NCBI GenBank assembly: GCA_021613535.1
Contig: CP075497.1
Location: 11,346,001-11,410,000 of the forward strand
Length of the DNA: 64,000 nt
Reading direction: 5' to 3'
Source: Adineta vaga
Lineage: Eukaryota; Rotifera
Below are positions 22,746-38,224 of this stretch, one piece after another. Within the stretch, counting starts at the first letter, position 1; the number at the start of each line of letters is the position of its first letter. The notes under the pieces were generated by a model. The model had not been told where the DNA came from. It worked only from the letters and a program-made list of their open reading frames with translations, and made no database searches. The translations under genes and the position numbers were made by a program.

Positions 22746-25700
22746 ATGAATCTTGATTCTATCTCACTTGCACTTGCTCAAATATCATTTAAAATCAAAA
22801 CATTATCGAAAAACAATTTCAAAGCACTTACAGAAATTACGAATGTGAATTATCTTGAACTTTCTCTTCATTATTCAATTCTTTCTTCACTTTTCAGCTC
22901 ATAACTACATATGGATTTGAAGCAGAACGACATTTATATCGAACTTTAGTCAATTATCTCTATGTACAATCAAATGAAGACAATATTCAGATCAATTATT
23001 GGTTACATGAGATTCCATCATTGATCACAAAACCAAATTTTATCACATTGATTTGTTATGCATTCGATACAGCTATTACACAAAAGGTAGTAAAGATCGA
23101 TCATTGATCAACGTGAATTCTGTTTCTTTAGTCATTGAATATTTCAAATGAATTTTTTGTATCATTATCGAATATATTGAAATTGAATCAATCACAAGAA
23201 CTTGTCTTTGCACTTGCATTGTATAATTCTATCCATGATGAGTTGAAAATCTTAGCGTGGAAATTTCTTCATGGACGTTTACCTGATTTGATCTATGTTG
23301 CATCTAGTGGTATGTTGATTATTAAAGGAATGAAATGTTTGTATCTATACTTGTATCTTTGTTTAAAGATAATGGAATAAATAAAACAGGTTTAAGTGAT
23401 TTATCCATTGAAGTTCTTCATTCATTGTTATTATTCATATCAAATGAGTCAATGGTTAAATCAGAAGATTTGGAAAAGTTTTTGAATAATCTTCGAAAAG
23501 GTAGGAAAGAAAATTGATGGATAGATTATTCAGAGTGTAATTATAATCTTTTAGAATATCCAGAAGAACGACTAGGCTCTAGTAGTTCTGTGATACTTTT
23601 ACCATTACTTTATTCATCGAGTAAATCATCCATTGATCTTTCTTCTAGTCAATTATTATCAAATTCAAGTAATCTATCGAATTCTGTGGTAAGCCACACA
23701 AGAAAAGCCGAACATTGAGTATTGAAATTTTTCTCTTTGATTTCAGTCGCAAATGAATGGATCTTTAGCTGATGTGATACTTGAAATAGGTTATAATTTT
23801 ACGAATTCTGTGGAAGATTGTCGAAAAACTCTTATACATTTTGGTTTACAAGAAATTAAACCAATCACCATTGCTCGAATGATTTCAGCAATGATAAAAA
23901 CTCATTCAGGTCTACATGAAAATATGAATATCTTGGTAAATCAAAGTTTTTCAACTAAAATTGTTCATTTAAATCGAAAATTTCTTAAGGATTCTAATGG
24001 CGTTGATCTTATCACGAATAAAGTGAAACAATCAACACAAACATGGAATATGGATATATTTGCTCATGCTATTAATGACTTAGTATGAGGAAACATCATA
24101 TATAAATTGTTAATTATTTCAAAATATGTTTTCTTTTGAGATCCCGACAGTGAATTGGAAAGATGTGGTGAAAGAATTTGATCATCCCGGTTTTATTGTA
24201 CATGATCGACAAGCATTAGTTCTTCTTGTAACAGCACTACATCGGGCGATTCCAACTGAACTTTACATCGATTTACTTTATAATCAATGGCAGAATGTTA
24301 AAGGACAAGTAGGAAATGATTTATCTAAATGAAAATATTTCATTCGAACAAGTTTTAGTTATCATGGTTAGCTCAAGCGATTCGTTATCCTGATGTCTTC
24401 TATCTCGGTGTTCATCCTGTACATTCAATTTCGATTGATTGCTTCAAATATCCACTTGATGAAACAAAAGAAATATGGACTTGGTAGAAATAAACTTGAA
24501 TTCGATGAAAATTTATATGAGAAGTTTGATTTATTTAGGCGTTCATTGAATTTAATCGAATGTTTATTACGAATTGCTGATATGGGTTTATATTCAACTG
24601 TTTTCGAAATATTTAAATATGGAATACAACGTTCTAAGGAATTGATTTTTCTTGGTTTATTGCAGCTCAATGTAGGTTTATATATGATTCATTGATCTTT
24701 CACTCTTTCTCCAGATAGATAGTTAGTTCTTCTTATCAATAGGGAGAAACTTGACATCAATATTATTGAGTAGGCATAGTAGCGAGACAGAATTGCACGA
24801 ACGACTTTACACACATAGTCATGACAATGAGAGAAAAATGTACCTATTAAATCTTGATTTTTTCATGTATTTCTTAAATTTCAGACAATATGGACAACAA
24901 CGAAACAAGAATTACTACAATTAATTATTCCAACACTTCTTGTCAAAAGTGCTAATGTTAGTTTCTTACTGAACTACATGTGGAATTCACAAGTAAGACA
25001 AAATACGATGAAAGTAAATTCTTCAAAATAATTTTTATTCATTTCAGTATCATGCTAATGAATTACGTATAACGTTATTAACATCTTTAGCTGATTGGTA
25101 TAATCGTGCAAATGATCATGAACAACAACAACAACAACGACTTAGTCATATTCTTGAAATTGTTCGAGATCTTAAAAGTTTACCAATAGTACTTGGAGCA
25201 CAACCGATATTATTTGTATTGGATCTTGCGTGTTTAGCATCACGACGTGGTTATTTAAAATTAGATAAATGGTTATCTGATAAATTACATGAATATCAAG
25301 TAAGAATATATTTTATGACAATGAAAAAATCTAATTTATTCTTCCTTTTCTTTTTTAGGAATTACTTGTTCAAACAATAGTTCAATATATGCATTTAAAA
25401 GCTTCTCAATTACTTCTTTCTTCACCTTTGTTCACAGATGATCTTAGAATAAAATCAATGGCTAATATTGAAACAATCAATATTCTTTTAGCTGTCCTAG
25501 AAATCGCGTTACCTTCAATTACAAATAATGATCTAAATCAAGAAATTCGCACCTTATTATTAACAGCCAAATTTCTTTCAAGTACCAATATCAATGAGTC
25601 AACAATTCAAAGATCTACTTCACTTTTATTATCAACTCAATTTTATTCCCTACAAAGTAAGAAAGATTGAACTGTCGCTTTTTGCATGGAAAATATATTT

Positions 25701-28700
25701 CCAAACGTGTGCTGCCACAGTCACATCAATATAGTCCATAGTAGAGGATGCCATAATGAATATGCACATCGCTGGAGAGAGAAAGAACGAGAAGAACGAA
25801 CGCCTATGTCATCGAACACAAAAACAAAAACGGCGGCCGAGACGGAGAAAAGTCGCTTGTATGTATGTGTGTGTATACATGCATGCATGTTAGTGAGAGC
25901 AATAGTAACAACAGCAGCAGCAGCAAAAGAACGGAAGAACGTAAGAGAGAAAGAGAGAGAAAAAGTTCGAGAAAGAAAAGAAAAAGAAACGAGCGAGAAA
26001 AATAGAGATTTGTCGACACGTCCACCATTACAACTCGTATTTTTGACAAAACAATAATAATAAGCCATGCGACGATTACAGCAAAAACAGCGTTGTCTGA
26101 TCAGATTTATCGAGGGTCTATACACCTATTCGTCTATGGGATAGTTAAGAAAAAGAGAGAAAGAAAAAGAAATTCAACAACATAGTTCGATTGTATTTAC
26201 TAGAAAATGATGATGGATCCAAGTGAACATCTTCTCAGTGAGATAGAAATATATTCTATGTCTTAATTTTGTTTCTTTTTTCTTCTTTTAAAATAAAGAT
26301 ACAACGGTTAATGATCCATTAGCAATTGGTTCATCATCGTCAACGACTACATCAACAACAGTAACATCCATGGGTGAAATCGCTGATGTTGATGTTTATT
26401 TCAAACGTTTATATTCTAAAACAAATAATCCACCACCAATATCTGTCGATGAATTTCTCGATATAATGGCTCGATGTAAAGATTCTCAAATTCAACGAGA
26501 AAAGGTACGAAATTTTGATCGAATACTTCATTGCATTTTCTAAGATACGTTGTTTGTTTTCAGGAAGTTTTTCAAAATGGTGTAAGAAATTTGTTTGAAG
26601 AATATAAATTCTATACACAATATCCCGAACGAGAATTACATTTAACAGCACAATTATTCGGAGGTCTTATCGAACGAGGTTTATTTCAACAACATGCATT
26701 AGTGGCTGCTTTTCGAGCTATATTAGAAGGTTTGAAAAAGTCACCTGGTTCAAATCTTTGGAATTTTGCTGTTACAGCATTGGACAGATGCAAAGCAAGG
26801 TATGTTTAGACAAAAAATGAGTCATGAAATCGAAAGAACAATCAAAATTATCTACGCATATTTATTTATTTTTGTTTACATCATATCTTTTTAGAGTTCG
26901 AGATCAATCTACATTTGTTCAAGGCCTACGAAGTTTACCAACTTATTCAGATATCCCAGCAAATATCCGAGAATATCTTGAATATGGTTCCAAACCGAAT
27001 CATCCACCACAATTTGATTCATTACGTACATTAACCCCAACATCAACCTTACCACTACCAATAACCGCTAGTCCTCAACCACAAGTATCTCATTCACCCA
27101 TGACACCAGCGAATATGTTTCCACGTATGAATAGTGGACCACCCATCAATAATCAACAACAATATGCACCAGGCAATAATATCGGTGGTGGTCTTGGAAG
27201 AGAAAATCCTGCACAAAAAGGAGTAAGATTTTCGAAGAATGATTTTGTTTTTGTGATTATATATCTATTGTTTATTTAGCCATCTTTAACTCAAAATGCA
27301 AATATCCGAACATTAACAAGTGATCCTGGTTATTCACTTGTTCGTGTAAAACCACCACCTGAACAAATCAATGATAAAGTTGCGTTTACATTTAATAATT
27401 TATCGTTTGCTAATATATCTGACAAGGTAAAATACAGACACGATTTTGTTTCGTTTTTTGTTATGAAAAGTTTCTTGTCTTTAGGCTGAAGAATTAAAAG
27501 AAGTGTTAGGTAATGATGATCAATTATGGAAATGGGTTGGTCAATATTTAGTAATGAAACGTGTTTCTATTGAACCAAATTTTCATGCGTTATATGCTGG
27601 TTTTCTTAATACTATCAATGTTAATGTTCTTTATGATACAGTATTAAGTGAAACTCATCGAAATATTAAAGTAAAAAAGAAGAAAATCAATACAACTGAT
27701 TCGAAATAATTTGTTTGCTTTTTTTTAGATTCTTTTGACAAATGATAAACAACTGAGTAATATACCTGATCGAGCTTTATTAAAGAATTTGGGTCATTGG
27801 TTAGGAATAATTACTATCGGTAAAAATAAACCAATTCTTGCTACGGTGCGTATTATACTTATTTGAAAAATAAAATTTTGTATATTTTTCTGTATGTTCT
27901 ATAGGATTTGGAAATAAAATCGATTGTTATCGAAGCATATCATATGGGTTCACAAGATTTATTATACATCATTCCATTTGTCGCCAAAATTTTAGAATCA
28001 TGTTCTCGAAGCAAAGTAAAATGAAAAGAAAATTAGTTCATTTAATATATCTATTTGATTTCATACAGATTTTTCAACAACCAAATCCATGGTTAATGGG
28101 AATCATGTCTATTCTTGCTGAAATGCATTCAACACATGATTTTAAGTTGAATTTAAAATTTGAAATTGAAGTTCTTTGTAGACAACTACAACTTCAATTA
28201 AATGTAAATAGAAAATCATCATTTTACGAATTTAAAATAATCTTATTCTTAATTAGGATATTCCAATTCATAATATCTTATCAAATAAAGAATATTTCGA
28301 TAAAATCGAAAAACAATTATCGACTACAAATCGTCAAACAGGTGGATATCAATCTCAACAATCATTGAATGCAACAACGACAACATCATCATTACTCTAT
28401 AATGATCCAGCCATTCTTAATTATCATTCACTTCCATCTAGTCAACAATCTACAGCCACTTCATCAATATTATCAATTCCTATTCAACCACCACCAACTT
28501 TATCAGCTACATCACCGGTATCAGCAGGTTCATCACTTCCTCCTGTTCCGAAATATAAATTATCTGATTTTAAACCATCAATATTTCAATCCTTAAGTTC
28601 AATGCTTGAAATCAATCCAAATATTCTTCTTTTTCAACATCATCCACGTCTTAAAACATACATTCATTCTCCTATCGAACAAGCTATTAATGAAAGTCTT

Positions 28701-31700
28701 CAAACTGTTCAACGTTCACTTAAAGTTGCAACAAGTGCTGCTGAAACTATTGTTAAAAAAGATTTTCTTCTTAATCCCGATGAACAACAATTACGTACAT
28801 CTGCACGGAATATGGTTGCTTATCTAAGTAGTGGTCTTGTTCTTATAACTGCACGTCCAGCCTTACAAGATCAAATTCAATTATATATTAAAACACATTT
28901 ACTAACTGTTCTTGGTGTTCCACAAGTTTCAGCAACAAATGGTACATCAACAACAGGAAATACAAATGCAAATGATGCACCTACAGCAACAATAACAAAT
29001 GGTACATCAACAGATCAGTTATCCAGTCAAATACGTGATATGATTCAACAAGCTGCAACTGAAATCGCTGCATCAAATATTGAATTATGTTGTTGTCTTT
29101 TACAACGAATAACTATTCATCGTGCTATTCAATTAATTGATCAACGTTTAGCAAGTGACATTGAAGTTCGACAACGTTCTCGTTTAGAAGGACGACAATT
29201 ACCATCAGCTGCAAATATAACTGAATTTCAGTCAGATAGATTATTGGAACCAATTCGTTTACGTTATGGACCATTATCTTCTCATCAATTGGCTATTTAT
29301 GAAGATTTTGTTCATTTTATTCCAGGTTTTAAACCGAGTGATAATGAAAAACGAGATCTTGTTTCAATGGACGAAACAGGTCCTTCCGTTTGGGATCGTT
29401 TAATAACGGAAATTGATCAAACAATTCAAACTCAACATAATCAAACATTTGTTAATCCACTACAACGTTTATTAGAAAGTGTCAATGTTCTTCGAACAAA
29501 TCTACATAATCAAGTATCAACAAATGCCCCACAAGCAGCATTAACTAATGTATTAAATATTATTATCTACAATTTACTTGAACATTATACACTTCAATCA
29601 CAAAATCAAGATGGAGATAATTTAGAACGTTTTAAAAATGTTCATATGAGTGTTTTAAAATTACTTGTCGAAATTCGTTTACATATGTCATTAATTAATA
29701 AACAATTAACAAAAGCTTGGTTAGATTGTTCAAATGATTTGAAATTTAATGTTCATGCTGTCAATCAATTAATTCGTAATCGTCTTTTGGATGTTCGTCA
29801 AATGGATGGACATGTTGCACAATTAATCGATTCAGGAAATAATCCTGCACTTCATTTTGCTGTAAATTTTCTTCGAAATTGTGTTATTGAACAACCATGT
29901 TGTGTCGATACAGATATTGCTGCTATTCTCGATTCACTTCATCGAATATCATTAATTGGTAAACAACCAGCTGAAGCTGTACGAGATTTATTAGAAATAA
30001 TACGTTTAAATTATATATCATTGTCAACAAATAATAATAATAATACAAATGGTAATGAAACAAATGCAACAAATGATACAAATCCTTCATCACCACAAGG
30101 AAAAGTTGATAAATTAGCCATTATATCTTTATCTGTTATAAGTAATGGACATAAATATTTAGTTTCAACTGATGAAATGGAAACAGCAGCAATTGCAAAT
30201 AAAGCAAAACATATTTTAGGTGATTGGGTTAAATTAACAATGACACAAACAAATCGTCTTAGTCAACAACAAGCATTTCAAAATGTTTTCAATCAAATGA
30301 ATATGCAAGGTTTATTTCGTTCTGATGATACAATTGCCAAATTTCTTCGTATGACCATTCAATTATGTGTCAATAGTGTTTATGATATTATTCGTCAAGC
30401 ACCACCTCTCACATCCTCATCATCCTCATCATCATCTTCATCATCAACTCAACAAGCACATTATACACGTTGTCATCAAGGAATTGATTCACTTTGTCGA
30501 TTTTTATCTCTTTTAACAACACATACATCCGATAATAATAACTATGGTGCACGTATTCATTTAATCAATCGAATTTTAGGTATTTTAGCTGCACATTGTT
30601 ATGCTGATCATGAAGAACAAGGCGATCAATTTCATCCCTTAGCATATCAACGAATAATTCTCAATCTATTTCAAGAATCAACTGCAGCTGTTTCATCAAC
30701 ATTATTAAATTCAACATCAACGATGGAAGAGAATTCAGCTAATGAACATGTAATGTATTATATTTATTTAGCATTTACAAATTGTTTACATCTTTTACGT
30801 CCACAACGTGTACCCGGTTTTGCATTTGCTTGGCTTGAAATTGTTGCACATCGAACATTTATGTCTCGTTTACTTCTATCAGCTGGTCGTTTTACTCGTC
30901 AAACTCATCATATGTATGCTTTATTACTTGTGGATGCACTACGTTTAGTTACACCATTTATACGTTCGGGTGAACATGCCCAATCATTTCAAGTTTATTT
31001 CAAAGGCATCTTGAAAACATTTATGTTATTATTACATGATTTTCCAGAATTTCTATGTGAACATTATTATCAATTTTGTGATGCTTTACCATTAATTGCA
31101 CATCAATTACGTAATATTGTTTTATCAGCATTTCCTAAACATATGCGATGTCCTGATCCATTTTTGGTTAATTTTAAAGTTGATATGCTTAATGATATAT
31201 CAATTGTTCCAGTGATTGCTTATAATTTCTCTCAAAATATTCAACCACCTAAATTCAAACAAAATCTTGATTCATATTTACGTACACGTGCACCAGTTAC
31301 ATTTTTATCTGAATTACGTTCCTATTTACAACAAGGTGCTGATCCTGGTTCACATTATAATATTCGAATGTTAAATGCACTTGTTCTCTATGTTGCTACA
31401 CAAGCATTATCAACATTAAATAATAAAACCAATGGTCAACCATTAATGTCATCAATAACACATTCAGCACATATGGATATTTTTCAAAATTTAGCTGTCG
31501 ATTTAGATACAGAAGGACGTTATATATTTTTAAATGCTATGGCTAATCATTTAAGATATCCAAATACACATACACATTATTTTAGTTATACACTTTTGTA
31601 TTTATTTGCTGAAGCCAATTCAGAAGCTTTACAAGAACAAATTGTTCGGTATGTGATTCTTTATTTTTTGTTATTCTAATCAAATACAATGATTTTCATT

Positions 31701-32070
31701 TCTATTGTATAGAGTGTTACTTGAACGACTGGTTGCTAATCGTCCACATCCATGGGGCTTATTAATAACATTTCTTGAACTTGTTCGCAATCCAAATTTA
31801 AAACTTTGGTCTCGAGAATTTATGAGCATTTCACCAGATGTTAAACGGTTCGTTTTATCACTTATTTCAGCATCCTCTTCTTCGTTGTCAAATAGTGAAA
31901 ATTCTAACTAAATCTTGTTTTTTTTTTGCTTTTCATTTTGTATATCTAACCTAACTAATATGCTTTCTAGCTTACTGACAACACTTACACGTGGCTTTCC
32001 TCATATTCCTAATGCACCAGTTAGTGGTCAACAACAAGCACAGCAACAAACAGCCATTGTCAAACCCTAG
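22746..32070 (+). CDS. CNOT1: CCR4-NOT transcription complex subunit 1 (scaffold)
   Basis: Scaffold of the CCR4-NOT deadenylase, which shortens mRNA poly(A) tails. I place 23 exons: 22746-22844, 22898-23086, 23132-23309, 23390-23500, 23555-23688, 23747-24082, 24141-24308, 24359-24483, 24539-24671, 24885-24992, 25048-25299, 25359-25656, 26299-26504, 26564-26799, 26895-27222, 27280-27426, 27485-27670, 27729-27845, 27905-28015, 28069-28203, 28257-31648, 31713-31847, 31971-32070; all phases close to 2407 aa (human 2376). It starts [14 protein letters not shown]. Landmarks: SLITKPNFI (N-terminal HEAT region), [19 protein letters not shown] and [16 protein letters not shown]-like text (MIF4G, CAF1-binding), FVAKILES, and the NOT1 domain ([38 protein letters not shown]). 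The true C-terminus uses the last intron (31848-31970); reading through it would give a false Ser-rich end. Exon 21 is 3.4 kb without an intron. Confidence 0.96.
26207..26237 (+). CDS. CNOT1: Candidate internal first exon of CNOT1
   Basis: Inside the longest CNOT1 intron (25657-26298, 642 nt), three in-tandem ATGs open ten codons ([10 protein letters not shown]) plus one base, ending exactly at a consensus donor GTGAGA. That phase matches the next exon at 26299, just as the normal upstream exon does. Splicing would give a protein of about 1707 aa lacking the N-terminal module that binds CNOT10/CNOT11 but keeping MIF4G, CNOT9-binding and NOT1 domains. The 450 nt before it are GA-rich and resemble the intergenic promoter stretches of this window. 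No transcript evidence is available. Confidence 0.35.
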
Positions 32071-33077
32071 TCGTTTGTATGTTCTTTCTCATTTTGTTTA
32101 TTTCTTCTTGTATAGAGTTGATGTTCATTTGCTTAAATGTCTATATTATATATATATAAATATGTGTGTATGTTTATTTCTATCCTATCATCAGACAAAC
32201 ACAATATTCTGGTTGAGTGCATTGTTCTTTCTCGATTATTTTTCCGTTTATTTGTTTGATTGTTTGTTTTTATATATCTTCATTCTTCCCATTATAGAAA
32301 AATTTTTTCATTAGTAGTTCTTGGATATTATTATTATTATTATTATACAAAAAAAAAACACTATCAAAGATTTGAAAATGGTTTCTCACTCTCTTCCAAG
32401 AGAGTTGTGCATGAAACATTGTGTCTCATTGTACTTTTTAAATTGTCATTGCGTTTGATATTTTGGGTGATTTCTTTCTTTTTTTTCTTCTTTTGTTGTA
32501 TACGCATAGCGTTGTGAACAGATAGAGATTATATAACATGTTTTTCTCTTCATTAATTTTGATTAGCTCATCTCTAACCGCTCTGTGTATTTAACATGAG
32601 GAAAAGAAACCCGCCATTGTTTATAAACTCTCTTTAAGTTCTCTCATTTTTTCTTTTCGTTCTTTTTTTTGTTGTGTGCGTTTCTCTCATCACTATATGT
32701 GTGTGTGATCTTCATTTTTTTTGAGAAAAAAAACAGAAAACTGAAAAAAAAACACGATTTTCACTATCTCAAATGAATGCAACGGTAAGCGACATCTATA
32801 AGAGATTTTCATGATTGGTTGTAGAAGAATGTAGAATGAAGATTTTGTTTTATTGAATTGAATCATTCGCACTTCGAAGTAGTTTCTTTCGATTTGGAAT
32901 TGGAAATGATAGATGTGTGTTATTTGTTATTTCAGATAGGTGGATTGAATTTTGTTATATAACATTTCGTATTTGTTTGATGTGAGTGTAAGTTATTTCC
33001 TGATTGTCTCATGTGTTTCGAGTCGCCATCATCTTTACCAAAACAGAAAATGAGAATATCATCATCTTGAACTAGTC
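32071..33077. promoter_or_regulatory. Intergenic region CNOT1 / AARS2
   Basis: One kb of T-rich sequence with a (TTA)n run at about 32326-32344. It contains the CNOT1 3' UTR and the AARS2 promoter. An ATG at 32773 opens four codons that stop at a consensus donor GTAAGC (32785), a candidate AARS2 5' UTR exon. Confidence 0.45.
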
Positions 33078-36000
33078 ATGAATATTTCTAGGTTATTTAT
33101 TCGTTCATCAAATCAATTAGGAAATTTTCTTCGTTGTTATTCGATAAAATCACCATTGAGATGGCCATCATCTCGTGTTCGTCAAACATTTATCGATTAT
33201 TTCACCGAAAATTCTTCCATTTCTCATACAATAATTCCATCATCATCTGTCATACCACCAAAAGATTCAGGAACTTATTTTGTCAACAGTGGAATGAATC
33301 AATTCAAAAGTATATTTCTTTCTCAACAAAATCATCATCAACAACAACAACAACAATGTGTTGTTAATTATCAAAAATGTATTCGAGTTGGCGGAAAACA
33401 TAATGATCTATCTGATGTTGGTCATGATACATATCATCATACATTCTTTGAAATGTTAGGAAATTGGTCGTTTAATAATGCGTATTTTAAACGAGAAGCA
33501 TGTACGATGGCCTACGATCTTTTAACAAGAATCTATGGTATTGACAAGAATCGATTGTTCTTTACGTATTTTAAAGGAGAAGATAATCTGATTGAAGCCG
33601 ATTATGAAACGCGACAAATTTGGATTGACTTAGGAATTGATTCGAAGAGGATTTTACCATTTGGAATGAAAGAAAACTTTTGGGAAATGGGTGAAATAGG
33701 ACCATGTGGGCCATGTACGGAAATACATTATGATCATACAGGTGAAGGAGATTCATCGCAAGTAAATAGAGATAATCCACGTGTTGTGGAAATATGGAAT
33801 TTAGTTTTTATGCAATACGAACGACGACAAGATAAATGTAAGACTCATTTTCTTTCCGGACGATGTTTCTTCAATAGTCTAGATATTTTATTTAGCATTA
33901 ATTCCTTTGACGAATGTTCATGTTGATACTGGTATGGGTCTTGAACGTCTTATTGCCGTTCTCAATTCTCTAGAATCAAATTATGACACGGATCTATTCA
34001 CTCCACTTTTCGATACAATTCATTCATATTGTTCAAAATCTCCATCAATTCCTCCTTATCCTCAAGCAAATTCAAGTCAACAGTATGCCTATCGTTTACT
34101 AGCTGATCATGCTCGAATGTTTACTATTGCAATTGGTGATGGTCTTGTTCCGGAAAAGAAAGGTATTGGTGGTTTAGTAAAGAAAATGATTGAACGAGCA
34201 ACACGTATTGCACATGAACAATTGCATATTGATGAAGAAAATGTTGCTATCTTATCAAAATTGATCCCAATCGTAACGAATATTCTTTCACCAGCGTATC
34301 CTGATTTAAAAGAGAAAGTCAATCGTACAAAGGAATTTGTTCACTCATGTGAATTGAATTATATGAGAAAATATAAATTAGCGAAACCATTATTGGAAAA
34401 ATTTATTCAAGATAAACTTCAAAGTTAGTTTTATTGTTTTAAAAATCATTTACATATTCGGTTTGTTCTACTTTTTAGAATCTGATTATATCATAAAGGG
34501 TGATGAAATTTATCGATTATATTCCGGAAAATTTGATAGTACAAATGTACCAATAGAAATGATTGAAGACTATACACGTTTAAATCCATTATTAAAACCT
34601 GATTGGCATCAATTCGAAGAATTAATGGATGAAGAAAAACGAAAAAGTAAACTGTATTCTGTTTATAACAAAACTATCAAAGATAATCAAACTATTTCCC
34701 ATCATCCAACGGATCAACTATTAGATGTTATCAAAGGATCTTCATCAATTAAACCAACGATTGACGAACCTTACAAATATCAACTAGATCAATCATTGAC
34801 ATCGCAAGTTCAATTGATTATCAATGATCGATTAGAATCTGTTCAATCCGTTGATAAAAATACCAAATATTATATTCTTCTCGATCGAACACCATTCTAT
34901 TCAACAAGTGGTGGTCAGTCATCCGATCATGGAAGAATTCAATTTTCAAATAATCTTGTTTTTCAAGTAGAGTAAGAATCTACTTTCCATTTTTTTTTCG
35001 TCATATCTATTCCACTTTTTTACCTTTAGGAATGTATTTCGTCTTCATAAACATGTTCTTCATTATGGTTCTTTTCATGGAAATGGAAATCTCAGTGACA
35101 AAAATGTAACATGTCTTGTTGATCAAAATCGACGATTGAATTTAAGTCGGAATCATTCAACAACACATTTAATCAATAAAGTTCTACGAGATATTCTAAA
35201 CGATCCAAATTTGATGCAACAAGCATCATTGATACATGAAGATTATTTCATTTTTGAATATTCATCAATGAATACAAATGTAACACGAAGTGTTTTTGAA
35301 GAATTGGAAAAACGAGTAAGTCCAATGAAAAGCATCGTTTTTCTGTATTTTTATATCTAAATTTAGATAAATGAACTGATTCATCTCGATCTTCCTATTT
35401 CAATCAATTCACTCGATTATAATTCAGTTCGTTTTGATTCAACCATATCTCGTTTACCCAATGAAACTTATCCATCCAACGTTCGTTGTGTTAATATTGG
35501 TTCTACCTATTCTCGCGAATTATGTTGTGGTACACATGTATTATCGACAAGTGATATTGAAGATTTTCTCATCGTTCGAATTGATTCAAAAGGTCATAGT
35601 AACAAACGTTTGTATTGTGTAACTGGCTCCTTTGCGAAACAAATTCGTAATTTATTTGAAAATGATTTTCAAAAACGATTTCATTATCTTGAAACCAATC
35701 AACATCAAATATCATTCGATCATTTATACAATGAATGTCAAAATTTACGTGAAACTTATTTGAATGAGAAATCACTTTCATTTCCATATAATCAACGTTT
35801 GAATTATTTAGATCGATGGCATCGATTAACACCGGAAAAGAAAAGTTTAAGAAAATACTTTACTAATCAATTGAATCAAGATTTAACAAAGAATTTTATG
35901 CAATCAAATGTCGATATACCAATTTATGAAATTGGTTATATGCTTTTACGTTATAATGATGAGACAAATCAACGTAAACATCAACCATATGTAATTTATG

Positions 36001-36248
36001 TTAATTTTCAACAGAAAATCTTGATTATGTATTTGAAATATCCTCGTCAACGAGATCAATTGATTGAATACATGCAAAATCACTATAAAATGAATGCAAT
36101 GACAAACTTTGATCAATACGATCAACAAACGCGTGATTTATTTACTATAACAAAGAAATTAGTTGTTTTTCAACCGATTGATAAAGATTTCTTTGATCAA
36201 ATGAATTTTGATCAAATATCCACTGAACTTTTTTCACATGTTTTTTAG
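33078..36248 (+). CDS. AARS2: Alanyl-tRNA synthetase, mitochondrial
   Basis: Charges mitochondrial tRNA-Ala. Exons 33078-33837, 33896-34423, 34479-34971, 35030-35315, 35367-36248 give 982 aa (human AARS2 985). The N-terminus (MNISRLFIRSSNQLGNFLRC) is basic and hydroxylated without acidic residues, as in a mitochondrial presequence. Class II motifs follow: NSGMNQFKSIF, HTFFEMLGNWSF, GPCGPCTEIHYDH and HVDTGMGLERL. The editing domain carries its zinc ligands in NHSTTHL and CCGTH. An in-frame Gln run (CAA repeat near 33340) interrupts the first domain. The C-terminal domain is recognisable only weakly. The stop codon lies 33 nt before the PSMC5 start. Organellar rather than cytosolic assignment rests on the presequence and on divergence from cytosolic AARS. 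Confidence 0.94.
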
Positions 36249-36281
36249 ATAAATTCATAAGATATTGTTTTTTAAACGTGT

Positions 36282-38141
<1,860 letters not shown>

Positions 38142-38224
38142 TAAATCAAGATAAAGATTTTAAATTGCTCTTATATACTAATGATTGGGAAAAGAAGAAT
38201 AAGCGATATATAGACTAGTTTTAG

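Noticed and set aside
25686-26125. Long overlapping frames on both strands inside the CNOT1 intron
   Set aside because: They come from GA-rich low-complexity DNA, which leaves few stops on either strand; no conserved motif is encoded.
31848-31911. C-terminal Ser-rich ending of CNOT1 by reading through to the stop at 31911
   Set aside because: Splicing 31847 to 31971 keeps phase and gives a longer tail with TTF/acceptor support; the read-through is intronic.
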